This document shows, piece by piece, positions 10,910 through 22,962 of a DNA stretch of 64,000 bases (the stretch's first letter is position 1; every line of letters begins with the position of its first letter). The notes below the pieces were generated by a model. The model searched no databases and was not told the DNA's origin. It saw only the letters and a program-made list of their open reading frames with translations. Origin of the DNA: Schistosoma haematobium. Lineage: Eukaryota; Platyhelminthes; Trematoda; Strigeidida; Schistosomatidae. The translations under genes and the position numbers were made by a program. The stretch spans positions 11,809,924 through 11,873,923 of the forward strand of contig NC_067202.1 in assembly GCF_000699445.3 (NCBI RefSeq), read 5' to 3'.

Positions 10910-11095
10910 GTAAAACATTGGATGCCGACCCAGTGGTCAAGAGACTTAGGGTTCGTTCGCGAATCCGAATGTCCTGAATTAGATTTCTGCTTGCGTGGTC
11001 GTGGATGCTCATTGCTGAGGATCCCCATATTAAAACAAGATAGCTTTAAGGTTTTCGGTAGTTATCTAACTTAGATCGGTTCGTGATCTCAATTA
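10910..11095 (+). mobile_element. Decayed beta-type element, right member of inverted pair
   Basis: It starts GGATGCCGACCCAGTGGTC and carries a degenerate tRNA-like part. A broken hammerhead follows (TTGCTGAGGATCCCC), and the end is ATCGGTTCGTGATCTCAAT. Confidence 0.7.
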
Positions 11096-11859
11096 ATCAG
11101 TAATATTTAGCATTTTACGTTAATAACAATAAATTGTCCAGTTGTATCAATTAGTCGTAGATTAATGAAGAGGTTCAAATATTCTCAATTAGAATGTACA
11201 CTTTGTATTGAAATGATGTCTGATGACTGATAGTATTCTAGTGAGGAAAATTTCAATTTAGCATTTACTGTATTAAAGCTCTTATGGTGACCAATAGATA
11301 TCTGTATATTTTTTAAGGGACAACCGTACTACACAGTAATGTCTAATATTTGTTTTGATGAGAATTGAAGAAGTTTCATCTTGGGCTTTTGAAGGACGTT
11401 AAAACTAGATCGAATTCCTTTTTTCATTATTACTCCTTATTGCTAATAGAAACAAATCGTTTTGAAATATTTTGTGCCCATTTACCATGATGCTTTCTAT
11501 TTATTTCATTTTTTTGGTTTAAATAACGCTTTAAGAAATTAATTGTAGTATAGGTTCAGAAAATCTGATTGGGTTTTGCCAATTTGCGGCACCTGTAACA
11601 TTGACTAATTCATCTTTCAACCAAAAAATGAATATACTGAGCAGTAATTCGCTCTGTTTTACTTTATGGGTGTAAGTTGTTGGTATTTGATTATAGATGC
11701 CTTCAAAAGATTGCTTGTGTCTGTTGGAAACACAAATTGAGTAATGTTGAGGCTGGATACACGGTACTAGGTAAAGATGAGGTAGTGAGTCTTTGTGGGT
11801 TGTGGTGATTGTAAGATGCATTAAGTGTGCTAAACTACCATCTGTTTAGATGAGAGGTG
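11096..11859. other. AT-rich intergenic DNA, no gene seen
   Basis: I see nothing recognisable. The minus-strand 96-codon open frame (11531-11821) has no domain signature. Confidence 0.5.
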
Positions 11860-12300
11860 TTGACTTGGGTAGGAATAAGTTTCCAGGAAGCTAGGGATGA
11901 CTAAACCAATGTGTTACTTTGTTCCATGAAGTCAGTGACTATTGGACTGAGCCTTATTAGCAGATGTAGACTACCTGTTTGTAATCTGTACGATTATCAT
12001 TACCAATGGCTGGAGACGTCGAGTGGCATAATTCAGACTTGGTCGCAAAAACTCAGATGCATTCACTCTTTGTTTTCGTTTAAACCTTGAATTTTTAAAC
12101 TTTTTTTAATAAAACGAATTCATTTGTTGTTGAATGACATTGTCTATATTTAGTGTTTTCTGCTACCACAGGTACCATTACTAATTCTATTTCTATGAGA
12201 TTTGTCCTGATATTTTTATCTCGCTACGATAACGTGTTATGGTTGCTTGAATCGGTGTGTGTTCCAGGTTCAGCGTTATGCATGACTGACTACTTGAATT
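11860..12300 (+). mobile_element. Decayed 3' fragment of the second RTE-type family
   Basis: Contains GACTATTGGACTGAGCC, ACCAATGGCTGGAGACGTCGAGTGGCAT and CAGATGCATTCACTCTTTG. These match in order the C-terminal and 3' untranslated region of the copy at 27.6-28.2 kb. Confidence 0.6.
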
Positions 12301-12689
12301 GTAGAATTATAAGCTAATGTAACTGGGATGTGGTGGATAGATTCAAAACTCCTATTGGGTAAACAAAATAAAACCGCTAAAGTGTGATAAAACTTGATTC
12401 TGTAGTTCTCATTTGATTTAAGAAACAACAAACCTTCCAAGATTAAGACGATTCCATCATTAGGACACTGAAGCTTCTGTTGACTGGATTTAAACCTTGG
12501 TGATCAGTTGAGAGGAAGTCCTGAACTTTGGTGTGGTGCGGGACTTATGTATCACCAGACAGTAGGCATGTTAATACGGATGTCACACAAGCCACCCAAC
12601 ATCAGTCGTATTGGATTAGTTAGATTGTATGTCGTAGAAATACATATATCATGTAATAAACGATTATCTATTAAATATAGGACAGATAG

Positions 12690-12850
12690 GTTTGTGACTA
12701 ACATTGGAACTCAGGGTGTGTGTTTTGTTCTATTCGGGATTCTTTAGCTGGGTGCATCTGGATTCCACTGTTGATGGTTACACTAGGTCTCGAACTCATT
12801 GGATTGCGCCCCAAACTTCCAACATGTTGTTCACTGAGCTATTTGTTATA
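12690..12850 (-). mobile_element. Decayed alpha-type element
   Basis: Minus-strand remnant with the order B-box-like region (GAGTTCGAGACCTAG), CAACAGTGGAATCCAGATGC, and a ruined hammerhead. The ORF at 12508-12747 runs across it and is not a gene. Confidence 0.5.
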
Positions 12851-12939
12851 TCCTAGTGAAGATTACGTTACGAGTAACGTCTGAGACCTATTAATGGACT
12901 AATATTATCTATACATTCTTATGGTATAAATATTCAGTA

Positions 12940-13380
12940 ACTAGATTATGTATATCTATATTCCCATTGTTCGAAGCTTTATTTTGACCTATATATTATT
13001 ATTGTACGATTTACTGTTCTTAAGCTATGTTCAGTTTATTGACTACTGCCTCCCACGTCCACAGCCACTTTTTGGCTTGATTGTGTATGAATGTTATTTC
13101 CTATTTTATGCTGCGTTGCGGTCTGTTTGTTTGGTATATAAACCCAGTATGTCTGAAATAAATGATTCGCATAGTGGAGGCTGTTATTGACATTCTGGAC
13201 TCAGCTTGACGGGTTAGGAGAGCAACGGACCAATAGGACGCTAGGCTGATCATACCGATCGAACGTCGTCGGTTTAGTACAGTATAAGGGCGAACAAGTC
13301 GTATTTTGATTGGCAAATAGATTACGTGATAACAAGCGGCTCATAAAGTCACGACACTATTGAGTCCTTATCTAGTATGA
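12940..13380 (+). repeat. Possible retroelement end (solo LTR-like)
   Basis: TATATAAACC (13136-13145) and AATAAA (about 13157) lie close together and are followed by a GC-richer tract (CAGCTTGACGGGTTAGGAGAGCAACGG). This order resembles a promoter plus polyadenylation signal of a long terminal repeat. No TG...CA ends, target duplication or internal coding region were found, so this is only a suggestion. Confidence 0.3.
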
Positions 13381-13779
13381 AACTTATTTTCATATAGACA
13401 TAGTTTATCCCTAAACATTTCTAACAACTAATCGCACTTTTATAATTGATGAAAACAATCCTGTTATTCTAGTGATTCAAGAATTCCATACTACTTAGAT
13501 AGGAATTACCATAAGTAGACATTTCCAATTAATGATTAGTTGATGTCATCTCAGATTTTTTAAAACACCCAGTGAATTATTACCTTTCATGAAATTATTT
13601 TCACCAGAGTTAATGCTAAATATCGATAAGATTTTTAAGATTTTGGTCGAGAATTGGTAGATCACTGTACGTGTCTTTCATTAGATTTTCTATTCTTTTC
13701 GATTCAATCTCGCCATTCTTGTAATAACTATTTGGTTTGTCAATGTAATCATTCATTTAATAGTTATCTGAGTTATTAA

Positions 13780-13955
13780 TCTCTTGGGGGGGTGTAATTA
13801 GTTGGAAGCTCCAGCATGCATTACTCCCACTGGTAAACCATTGGAAGAGTTTAGTTTTTTAGTTTAGTTTTCTAGGATGGAGAATGCTGGTGGTTGGCTT
13901 ATGCTCCCTCACGAGGGTTAACAGGCATAAGTAAGTAAGTAAGTTTGCTAGGATA
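13780..13955 (+). mobile_element. RTE 3' terminal fragment with AAGT tail
   Basis: GGAGAATGCTGGTGGTTGGC, TTATGCTCCCTCACGAGGG, TAACAGGCATAAGTAAGTAAGTAAGT is the very 3' end of an RTE element of the kind seen at 5.06 and 26.4 kb, with its (AAGT)n tail at 13930-13945. Almost everything upstream is missing, which is typical of severe 5' truncation. Confidence 0.75.
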
Positions 13956-15344
13956 CTGTATATTTAATGTAAACTCCTAGTATAGCCTTGTTGTTACAGA
14001 ATCACATAAGGGGGTATTACTTTTTTTAAGAACAAACCAATTATTCCTAAAAAAATCCCCCTACAATTACTTTCTAGATTAATTATACTAAGGTGCAACA
14101 CGTATACACCATGCTTTCAATTCAACTATACATTCCTATTCTGATTTTATTTTTGGGAATAAAGTAATCCAACCAGGTGTTAGCAAATTCTTATATATTT
14201 GTATATATCAATTATGTAACGACCCTATATTGACATGATTATGAAATAAGATAGTATATTACTTTTAACAAGTAAAAAAAAAATAAATAGATTTTACTCA
14301 GTAATGCATATAATGACCTGACTAACTTATAAAAGAATAAAATACAACTGTTTTTCGGGATTCTCTAATATATTTAGTTATAAGTTTAGATTAATCAATA
14401 CAAAATAAAAAAAAGTAACATATGGTTAATAATGTTTTCTTTCCCTATCTCACATAATCCCATAATTATTTAATGAATACTCTCAAGAATAGAATTCAAT
14501 AAATTATTTCGAAATGAAAGGAAATAAAAGAAGGATAAGTAAACATCATATTCATTTTCCAGTTTTAAAAAAAAATAATCATAATTTAGTCTTTTTTTGT
14601 TGTTGTTGTTGTTGTTGGGTAAATGAATCTATTCCAAGTATGAAATGAGTTTATAATGCCATTCATGGACTAGTAATTATCGCAAATTGTTTACTCATAT
14701 ATATGCACGCACCTTGCCTAACATTATCAATATATATATATATATATACGAACATCTTAAATTTGATTGGTCTATAATCTTAACCAATCAGTGAAGTATA
14801 ATATTTGTAGGTCTAGTAGAAGTGCAATCATTGATTAATTTTTTTTTGGTTTTGAATCCATTCATTTTGTTATATATATCCACTTATCAACTAAATTGTA
14901 CATCATGTTAATGTAATTCTAATTAATCATAAATGATGATTGAATATAAATCTCTAATGTTTTAATGAATATAACTCTATGAGATGAAATCTACTCACAA
15001 TAATTTTCTGAAAAATAAAGTTGTTTTTTTTCTCTCATTGAACAAGTCAATTATCCATTTGAGTCATTTGATAAAATGTGTAAATCACAGGAATATTTGT
15101 AATATATATTTATATTTTTATGATGCAATCACACACACACACACACTCTCTATGTATATACATATACATATATATTACTAAGAATTGAACTATTTTAATT
15201 AAATACAATTTTGTATCCAGATATAATATTGTCTGTAATTAATAATGTCTGAAACATCAAATAAAATAGAACAGAAAAATCATGAAAATGGTCAAGTTAA
15301 AAAAATGGGAAGTAAGTGTAGTTTTGGAAATTTTATATTTTATT
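13956..15344. other. AT-rich intergenic DNA with simple repeats
   Basis: No gene is seen. Simple repeats are (TTG)n near 14597-14617, (TA)n near 14730-14750, (CA)n near 15130-15146, and A-runs at 14275-14285 and 14565. Confidence 0.6.
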
Positions 15345-15975
15345 GTAATATGTAAGAGATTGTATGCTCTTGGGATTATTCGTCATTTACTCTTACAATT
15401 TGTCAATTCTTGCATATCACCTATTATTCTTTACTGTCCTCCATTATTCTTTCCCGGGCTTTTGAGAAAAGACTTTGCTGTATTGCGGAGAGTGCTGAAG
15501 GCAGTTAGCAAGATGTGTGGTGAATTTTTTGAGGTCATAATTAATCTGGTTGTGGATAGACATCTAAAATCATGCAAACTCCTGGCAGGTGTTATTTTAT
15601 TAGATACTAACCATCCCCTTCAGTCATATCTTTCTCCTTGTATATCTTCTGGTAGAAAGAGACGTAATTACATTAAAATCCATGCACGCAAGCAAAAATA
15701 TAAAAGTTCTATAATACCTTACCTAGCAAATATACTCTGTGACAAACAGGTTGTTAGAGTGAACCTAGTCAATAACCTGCATTCTTAACATGTTTCTAAT
15801 TTGAAAAGTTGTACAGTTTTTCGGTTGTTTCTTTTCAAACTTTTTTCCTTTTTTTGAACTTATTACTGTTCTTTTTGCGTAAGTAACTTGTTGACATACC
15901 CTGTACTGAGAATTCTATATTGTACCAAAATATAATATTGAATAAAACCATTAATAATGATAATAATAAGTATTA
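15345..15975 (+). mobile_element. CR1-like non-LTR retrotransposon, 5'-truncated 3' end
   Basis: An open frame to 15788 carries the C-terminal tail of a reverse transcriptase protein (LYALGIIRHLLLQFVNSCI, LLRKDFAVLRRVLKAVSK, GRKRRNYIKIHARKQKYKSS, IIPYLANILCDKQVVR). A 3' untranslated region ends in GAATTCTATATTGTACC, AATATTGAATAAAACC and an AATAAT-type repeat tail. The same end occurs on the minus strand at 62345-62645. The catalytic reverse transcriptase and endonuclease parts are missing, so the copy is inert. Assignment to the CR1 group rests on the tail protein and the microsatellite-like end, and is inferred. Confidence 0.75.
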
Positions 15976-16069
15976 TTATTAAGGTTTGATTTGATCATTT
16001 CAAATAAATTGTGTAGATTGTTATAAGTAAAAATTATATATTTCTAATATCTCAATGAGTAGGAAAATT

Positions 16070-16335
16070 TAGATTTTCTGGTGTTTCGTGATTTGGTGTA
16101 AGCTACTTCTTCAGAGAATAAATAACCAGTTTCAAATAGTACAGACGGAACAACAAAAATATTATGTGCGATCAATAAAAAAACAGGTCTGAATGAATCA
16201 GTGTCATGTCATTTTAGTCAAGGTGTTTCGTAAGCGACATGTATGTAAATTTGTGTGTATAAATGTGTGCACTGTTGAGGATGAAAAATGTGTGACCTTT
16301 ATGATGAGAAAGGATAGGTGGCTAGGATAGATAGT
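16070..16335 (-). repeat. Probable 3' untranslated/terminal part of the Penelope-like element
   Basis: Lies immediately downstream (minus strand) of the GIY-YIG coding fragment. On the minus strand near 16090-16130 it reads CTGAAGAAGTAGCTTACACC followed by ATCACGAAACACC. This has the two conserved blocks of a hammerhead core (CTGANGA and CGAAAC) but no convincing stem II. Penelope-like elements are known to carry hammerhead motifs in their terminal repeats, so this may be a decayed one. Confidence 0.4.
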
Positions 16336-17009
16336 CTAATCAGGATGTATGGTAAAGCCTTCTTTTCTATTGAGAACAGTAGGACTAAGTATTATATGGA
16401 TCGCTTCAGCTACTCTCCTTTCTTTGTAATTGAAAAAACCTTTTTGTAATATTTTGATATTTTTAACGTCGATTTGGTGGTTGTTGAAAATGGCATGAAC
16501 TGCTATTGCCGATTTAATTTGAAGTCTATCCAGTTTTACGGGATTATTAAGTGGTTTCTTTGTGTACCTATATATGTTCTTTGGCACGAGTCAAGATTTC
16601 GCTAGATGACTCTCCAATATAGAAGGCATCACAATCGACACAACCTAATTTGTAGACGCAGTTCTGTGTTGAAATGAATGGGATTTTTTTCTGTTTTTAA
16701 GCGAACTAAAATATTCCGAAGTGTGTTCGTTGTTTTGTAATATATTTTAATTCTGTGTTGTCTCAAGATTCTTCCGAGTTCTTTTGTTGTGCCATGACCG
16801 TATGATAAAATTGCAGTACCAATCCTTGGCATTTCATTATTATTATTATTACGCAATGAGACGTTTAGTTTTGATATGCTTCTAATAATGTTCATAGGAA
16901 AATTATTAAATTGTAAGATGCTAATTACATTCTTTTGTACTTTTTGTTTATCCTCTTCTGATGTGATGATCTTGTTATCTCTTCTAAAAAATCTAATTTT
17001 TCTACTCAT
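16336..17009 (-). pseudogene. Penelope-like element fragment: end of reverse transcriptase plus GIY-YIG endonuclease
   Basis: Two minus-strand frames, 17009-16629 and 16628-16336, belong together and are separated by a one-base shift near 16660. The first ends the reverse transcriptase and linker (PRIGTAILSYGHGTTKELGR, ILRQHRIKIYY, TLRNILVRLKTEKNP). Across the shift the reading continues CVYKLGCVDCDAFYIGESS, the start of a GIY-YIG nuclease preceded by a Cys-x-x-Cys pair. It goes on with LTRAKEHIYRY, KSAIAVHAIFNNHQIDVKNI, RRVAEAIHIILS and VLNRKEGF. This order is diagnostic for Penelope-like retroelements, which insert using the GIY-YIG domain. Only the C-terminal third is present, and upstream RT motifs were not found, so it is a dead fragment. 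Confidence 0.88.
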
Positions 17010-20000
17010 TGGGACATTACAAATATATTATTTATTTGTAATATAAAATGTTTTTTGGGGGGTAAAAGTCATTTGAGGGTAATTGCAACGCTCTCATTGT
17101 CTAAATCGTATGTTTTATTTGATCATTTCTGGTACTTTTTTCATTGATTTAGTGGGTGAATCCTGCATGTTGGGTCTCGAATGTTATCAGTAACTATGCG
17201 ATATGTTTCACTTATTACCTCCTAAAAATAGAAAAGAGTACTCCTTTTTGAAAAATTAAATGAGTAAAAGATTTCGATAAGAGATAGAGAAATACATATG
17301 TCATTTTAGAAGCGCACACAAGGATAGTATAATTTGAAGTATTTGAGTTCAGCTAGTTCATGACCTAAATTTCTACTTAATTTTCTCAAAACTTCATACT
17401 TTATGACACTTATTAAATTTCCAGTCAAAAATCCTCATTGTAATATAATTTATTTCAACCTATATTGATCTTTATTGTAAACAAAATTTTAACAATCCTG
17501 ATTCATCTATCTTAACTGATTAAAGTTGACAGTTTCGTTTGGAGATTATTATTATTATTTATCAAAGTGTTTAACCTTGGGGTTATGACTTCGATTGTTT
17601 TGCATGATTATGGACAAGGGTGGCAGAGCAAAAGTATTCTAATATGTCTATTGTATTTTACGTTCAGTATTCATAGGTCAGTGGGTTTGGAGCTGCGGAA
17701 ACAACTTCTAATAACTCATATGATAGATATTGCAACATTTATTCATATTCAATTGTAGGACACATGTAAATAACACTGAACTGATTAACAGTTAAATTAT
17801 TAATCATAAGATTTTTAAAATAAATGGATTGTGTTTAAAAGTCGAGTTCAAGACAGGCGTTATGTTCTACTTGAGATTCGTCGACTGGATGCATGTGGTT
17901 CTCAACGTATTTACATTAACACTTAAACCCAGTGAATTTCACTTCAAATGCCTAACATGTTATCTACTGAGCTACTAACTTCAAAAAGACACCAACGTAG
18001 TCTGCTGGCATGGTGTTCAGATTTTTATTAGTTAGGGATATATTGGGACAACCGTCATAGGGTGTACAGAAAAGCCAACACAGGCTAATCATAATTCAGT
18101 TCTGGATGTTAAAAACGGGATATTTCAAACCATTTTTAATATGTTATATTAATTATGGAGGTTCTTCATTGGCAATCTAAGATTTCCAACATAGTCAAGG
18201 TCACTTTATCGATAGATATATTTAGGCCTAGAATTTGATGAGTATGGAGTAAAACTAACTGCTATCAAGCTATCCATTTACTCATTAATCCCGTTAGTTA
18301 GGGATTATACTATCAGACTGTGTGCTTAATACATGTTACTCCAAAATTCCTAACTTTAACATCTGACTGATAATTATGATGAAAGTAAGTCAAAAATATG
18401 TCAGCTAGTGTTTTTTATTTTAGATCGTTTAATGAAGACTAAAGATAACATGCACTACTGTGTTCAGTTGAACAAGGTGTATTTTTTAACATTCCTTCCG
18501 TCACCTTCCAAGTAGTTAGATTAATGTAAGAATAGCATCTATTCTGATTTGATTTTTCCTCTTCAAAAAGCCCGTTTTCAAATTTATTTGCAGAAATCAA
18601 TGGTAGCTGAGTAGTTTATTGTTTTGGCAAGAATTTTCATCACAAACTGACTTTAATAGGAAGAAAACATAGTTTTAGTTATAAAACAATCACTTGATTT
18701 GACTAGACGAATTCGAATTTAAAAGCAACAAGATCATTACGGAGAAGATCAAAGTGACCATGGTAGGTACACATTTTCCCCAAAATACGCAGAGGATTCT
18801 TGAATTTTCGGATAAATAGTTCAAATCATGACCCATTTCTAATATGAATGTTTAAAAATGTAGGATAATTGACACTTGTCATTAGGCTTATCAGATTTAG
18901 AAAGCTTATTTGTTTTTCAGTCTCCTAGGTATATAGATTTATGTAGATACCAAAACTTGTCAAAATATGATGTTTCAGATGACTCTAAAATACCTCATTT
19001 CCCCGTAACATTAAGACAGTGCAATTCTTCTTGGTTTGTCATATATCATTAGTAGGGTGATAATTATTTCCTCAGACTCACAACGAAGGCCGCAAAAACC
19101 AATAAAGTACCTGACTTGAGTCAAACCAAATTTACTGGTGATATACTACTAAATATTCTGTCACATAAATTACTGTAAGCTAACAGAATTTACTTAACAT
19201 TAGAAGGTGAAACATCTAGCTGTCATTTTAAATAGATGCAATAGTATAGAGAGGTCTGCGTTTGATCCCTGCTGGGAGTTGTGTTATACTCACTGACAAT
19301 GTGGAGTCCTATACTAGGATGAAACATCTGTCTAATGCATCCCGGTTTTTATTGTTTGACTAAGATTAGTACTTAATGTATGAAAAAATAGTCCCGAAAA
19401 TTACTGAAGAATCCAATTAAATATATTTATATCATGTTTCTCGATCAAAATGTAAGTTGACCTCAAGGTCAGACTGGATACCTCGACATGAAATCTAAAA
19501 TAAGTTAACCAAGGATTCTTCAGCATCTAATAACGAATCACTTCACTAATTGACGATGAATGTCAACTAAACCCAGAGTGCAGGTAATGAAACTCTCGTG
19601 TACTACTGAGCATGTGGGATGTTGGATATTGTTTCAAGGGATTTATACGCCTTAATAACTTATGAGTACACATATTGTCAGGACCAAAACGCTATTACTA
19701 AGAGGGTTTGAACAAATTCCATCGGAATACTGTAGAAAATCAAGATTCATTAGACAACTGTCTCGTTTATTTATGGGACTTCTGAGCACTATACATCTAC
19801 AGTCTCTCCAGAGATCGAAGTCAGGATTTTCGGGTCTCATGTAAAGCCACTGTTCATTGAAAACACTAGCTCACGTCCAACGGTACAATTTTAAATTTAT
19901 TGCACTAATATATCACATCTTTCTGATAATTTACATCTTTTGATTACGCTATCTAAATTTATCAAAGGGACCAATTGCTTTAAAATTCTAAAATCAATTC

Positions 20001-22503
20001 TATATATGTTGGTTTTGAATAGTTGTTAATATTCTACAAGACAATAAAGAAAAACTAGTTCGTTTCATATTCACCCTTCATTTCTCTAACGTTTTAATTC
20101 TTCTTCAGTAATCATAAACAAGGAAAATTACTAGAGTTTATCGAGTCATCAGAAACTAATCACTATTTGCACGATTTCAATCATGAAGTGACTTAAGTTA
20201 TACATTCGAAGTCAAGGGTCACGGAACATGGAGATTTTTAAAATTTGGCTACCTTATGGGTAATAACACTGTTTCTTGGCACAGTTAGTTGGGTGACAAC
20301 TTGTAGAGCAGTAAAATACTCAGCAATAAAGAACTATTACTCACATAACAAGAAATCGCTCAGCTCGTAATTATTTTTCTCTGTTGAAAATAGTGAAAGG
20401 AAATCACTTACTGGTTTATAATTCGTCAGTAGATCTCTACTTTTCGTATGGGTTAAACTAAAAAATATATTTGGATTCTTTTTCAAACCTAACATATGAC
20501 AGTACACAGTTTACTTCATGATTAATTTAGTAAATCTGAAAAAGAATTAAGTTAATGACTTGTGATTAAGTTCATATTGAGGTCAAAATTTTCTCTGGAA
20601 GATATCTCCCTCCCTCTCTCACTTCCTTCCTCATTCTACTATTATTCTGTCAAATTAACTCATTTCTCTTGACCTAGAGATGTGATTATTCACCAGATCC
20701 TTTATTCTACAATACCGTTTATATTGGCCAATGGTCATTAGTAGGTTTTCATGTTTTTTTTTAAAAAATTTTTTGACTAGTTCAATTTGAAATGTAAATA
20801 CAGTACTAAACAACTATTCAGTACTTCCTGATTTTCAGTAGTTATCTCTGACTTAGGTTAGTTCGTGATGTAACCCAGAAAAGATAGGTTTCCCGTTCTC
20901 CCTTAACTGTAAATATCCGAAATAATTTAGTATTTAATTACTCTTGTATAGAAAAAGATTACATTAATTTGTCTTATGCTTAGTTATTTGTATGTTCAGT
21001 CAACATATTTTGTACTCTTTTAACTAGATGTGGTCCCGTTTATTTTGACCGAACAGAAAATATTCCAAAACTGTGTTCTACCACGAAATAGTGTACTTTA
21101 TTATACAGAATACATATGGAAGATGTTTGAAGTTAAATATATCTAAGGGGAAGTACAAATGAATAGATCTTGTTCTATCTTTATTAATAAAATCAAATTG
21201 AAACGACGATTAACTTTATATATCATGCAACACCTAAATCGGTCAACCGTAAAGAATCATATACATTCGCCCGGGTTTTTTACTAACTATAATCTAGGTA
21301 TCATATAATTATTTTTGGATAGTTATAGTTTATGAATTCAAAGCTCTTGACTTTAGGCATTATGCATTTCGAGGAAAGGAAAGTAGACTAAACAGTTTTT
21401 GAGGAAAATTGAACTGCTTAAGTTTGTACGTTTGAAGTTAACAAAATTAACTGTTTTCTATACTAAACTAATAAGAAGTTTTTAGTATTCTGAATAACTT
21501 AACAGCATCCATTAATATATTCTAATTTGAAGGGAAAAAAACATTCCTCAAATGTTTTTGTACTTAGATCTCATAGAACATAGGACAATATTGGCAGTGG
21601 TCTTTTCTCATAGAGACAAGATACTGATGTTATGTTTGGTTTTTATCCGTTCTTCAGTAACTGGGCGCCATTAGCATCAGTATATTCTTATTGATATCAA
21701 ACTAATCCATTTTTTTATATTTGAATTCACATTATGATACAAAGGTGCCTTTTATTAAATGAATAAACTGATTATTTTACAACAATGTATATAAGCGAAC
21801 AATATTGTTTTCGATTAGATCCTCATCAGGCTTTACTCTAATATACAGTAATATTTATGTGCATATACAAAATTATTAAACCAGTCAAGGTAGTTTATGA
21901 GGCAATGACAACAGTGGGATAGTTTACGTAACTAAACATAATAAGTGAAAAGTACAAATTGGTAGCGTGATGACAGGTGTACTAGTTGTGATAAGAATAA
22001 TGGTAACTATATTTATATACATATGTACAGTTTAACAAGTTAAACATTTCATCATTTTACAATCTTAAACAGAGGTGTAATGCATATTATTCTCTAACCA
22101 TTATATTTCACTGATGATAGCATTTTCAGATCTCTAAGTTCATATGAAAACTGGATATTTATCGGGTATACGATCTGAATGCAATCAATGAGGACAAAAA
22201 GATATTTTGTTAGAGCTCTCCACATGTTAACCAATTCATACTGTCATTCTAATATATTAAAAGTAATTGGATTACACGTTAGTTTCTGTCAGTGGCTAAA
22301 ATAAACTGAACAGCTGTTTCAAGTCACATAGGGTGTCCAATTTAGTGCTCGTCTTAGGTTTTAAAGCCATCGTGTTAACAACGAGTTACTAGATCAAAGC
22401 GCTGTAGTTCTTACTATTTTGGATTCACTCCGTAGTGTAAACGTAAAGTTTGTTTAGAAATTTCTTGATACCTATTTCGACACATGTGCACAGTATAGAA
22501 ACT
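17010..22503. other. Long AT-rich intergenic stretch with decayed hammerhead elements
   Basis: No gene is recognised. Decayed copies: alpha type at about 17840-17990 (minus; CAAGACAGGCGTTATGTTC, then ATTCGTCGACTGGATGC); beta type at 19240-19390 (plus; GGATGAAACATCTGTC); and beta type at 19690-19860 (minus; GACTTCTGAGCACTATACATC). A candidate hammerhead of a different type lies at 21784-21830 (separate entry). An A/G/C-rich pyrimidine run (CCCTCCCTCTCTCAC) occurs near 20610. Confidence 0.55.
21780..21832 (-). ncRNA. Candidate hammerhead ribozyme, not of alpha or beta type
   Basis: On the minus strand: AAGC, CTGATGA, GGATCTAATC, GAAA, the self-complementary ACAATATTGT, then TTC and GCTT. This gives a 4-bp stem I, a weak stem II, a palindromic stem III and a cleavage triplet TTC, in the correct order. 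Stem II is poor (three pairs out of register), so it may be decayed or spurious. Penelope-like terminal repeats carry hammerheads with similarly reduced stems. Confidence 0.4.
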
Positions 22504-22624
22504 GTAATCACAATTGATTGATCACTGGTTGGTGATCAATGTCATGTGTGTCAGGTCCTTCTTAGTGCAGATCAAATGCTATCGAGCAAGTTGCAATGTG
22601 GCCACTAGTCTAGGTGACTCGACA

Positions 22625-22840
22625 TTGCGTGCACTATGTTGAGATTAGATGGTGGTTGGAGTTAGTTGACAGGAAACGCTAGACCCGGGTTTCGGGCTAC
22701 GTGGCACTCATCAGCAAGGTGTACCTGTAATCTTGAGGGAACTGGTGCTCCCTGATGGATTCGATCCCGTGTCACCCAGCTCCACAGTCAGAGAAGTTAC
22801 TACTGAGCTATCCGGGCCGCGACCGACTTCCTGTAGGACT
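22625..22840 (-). mobile_element. Gamma-type tRNA-like element with hammerhead
   Basis: On the minus strand a tRNA-like part begins GGCCCGGATAGCTCAGTAG (box A) and has GGGATCGAATCCATCAGGG (box B). A linker follows (CCCTCAAGATTACAGGTAC), then a hammerhead-like core at 22678-22722. It differs in sequence from the alpha and beta families but has the same architecture. A decayed relative is at 29815-29985. Confidence 0.75.
22678..22722 (-). ncRNA. Hammerhead ribozyme, gamma element
   Basis: On the minus strand: CTGATGA, stem II GTGC-CACGTA-GCCC with one mismatch, GAAA, a CCCGGG palindrome as short stem III, and GTC as cleavage triplet. Stem I is short and contains wobbles. Confidence 0.55.
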
Positions 22841-22962
22841 TAGATGTAATCGCAATTGATTGATCACTGGGTGGTGATCATTGTCATGTGTGTCACCTAG
22901 GCTAGTGGTCACAATGCAACTTGGTCGATAGAATTCTATCTGCACTAAGAAGGACTTGACAC

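Larger units (their letters stand above)
22504..22962. repeat. Compound repeat: direct repeat plus 70-bp inverted repeat around a tRNA-like element
   Basis: Two direct repeats of about 49 bp (22504-22552 and 22846-22894; AATTGATTGATCACTGG and GTCATGTGTGTC) each run into one arm of a 70-bp inverted repeat. The arms are 22548-22617 and 22892-22962, both containing ATCTGCACTAAGAAGGAC in opposite senses. The arms agree at most positions by eye. Between them lies a minus-strand tRNA-like hammerhead element. No target duplication was found outside. Confidence 0.8.

Noticed and set aside
12940..13380. Complete LTR retrotransposon
   Set aside because: Only a TATA/AATAAA arrangement is seen; no gag-pol coding sequence, primer site or paired repeat in the window.
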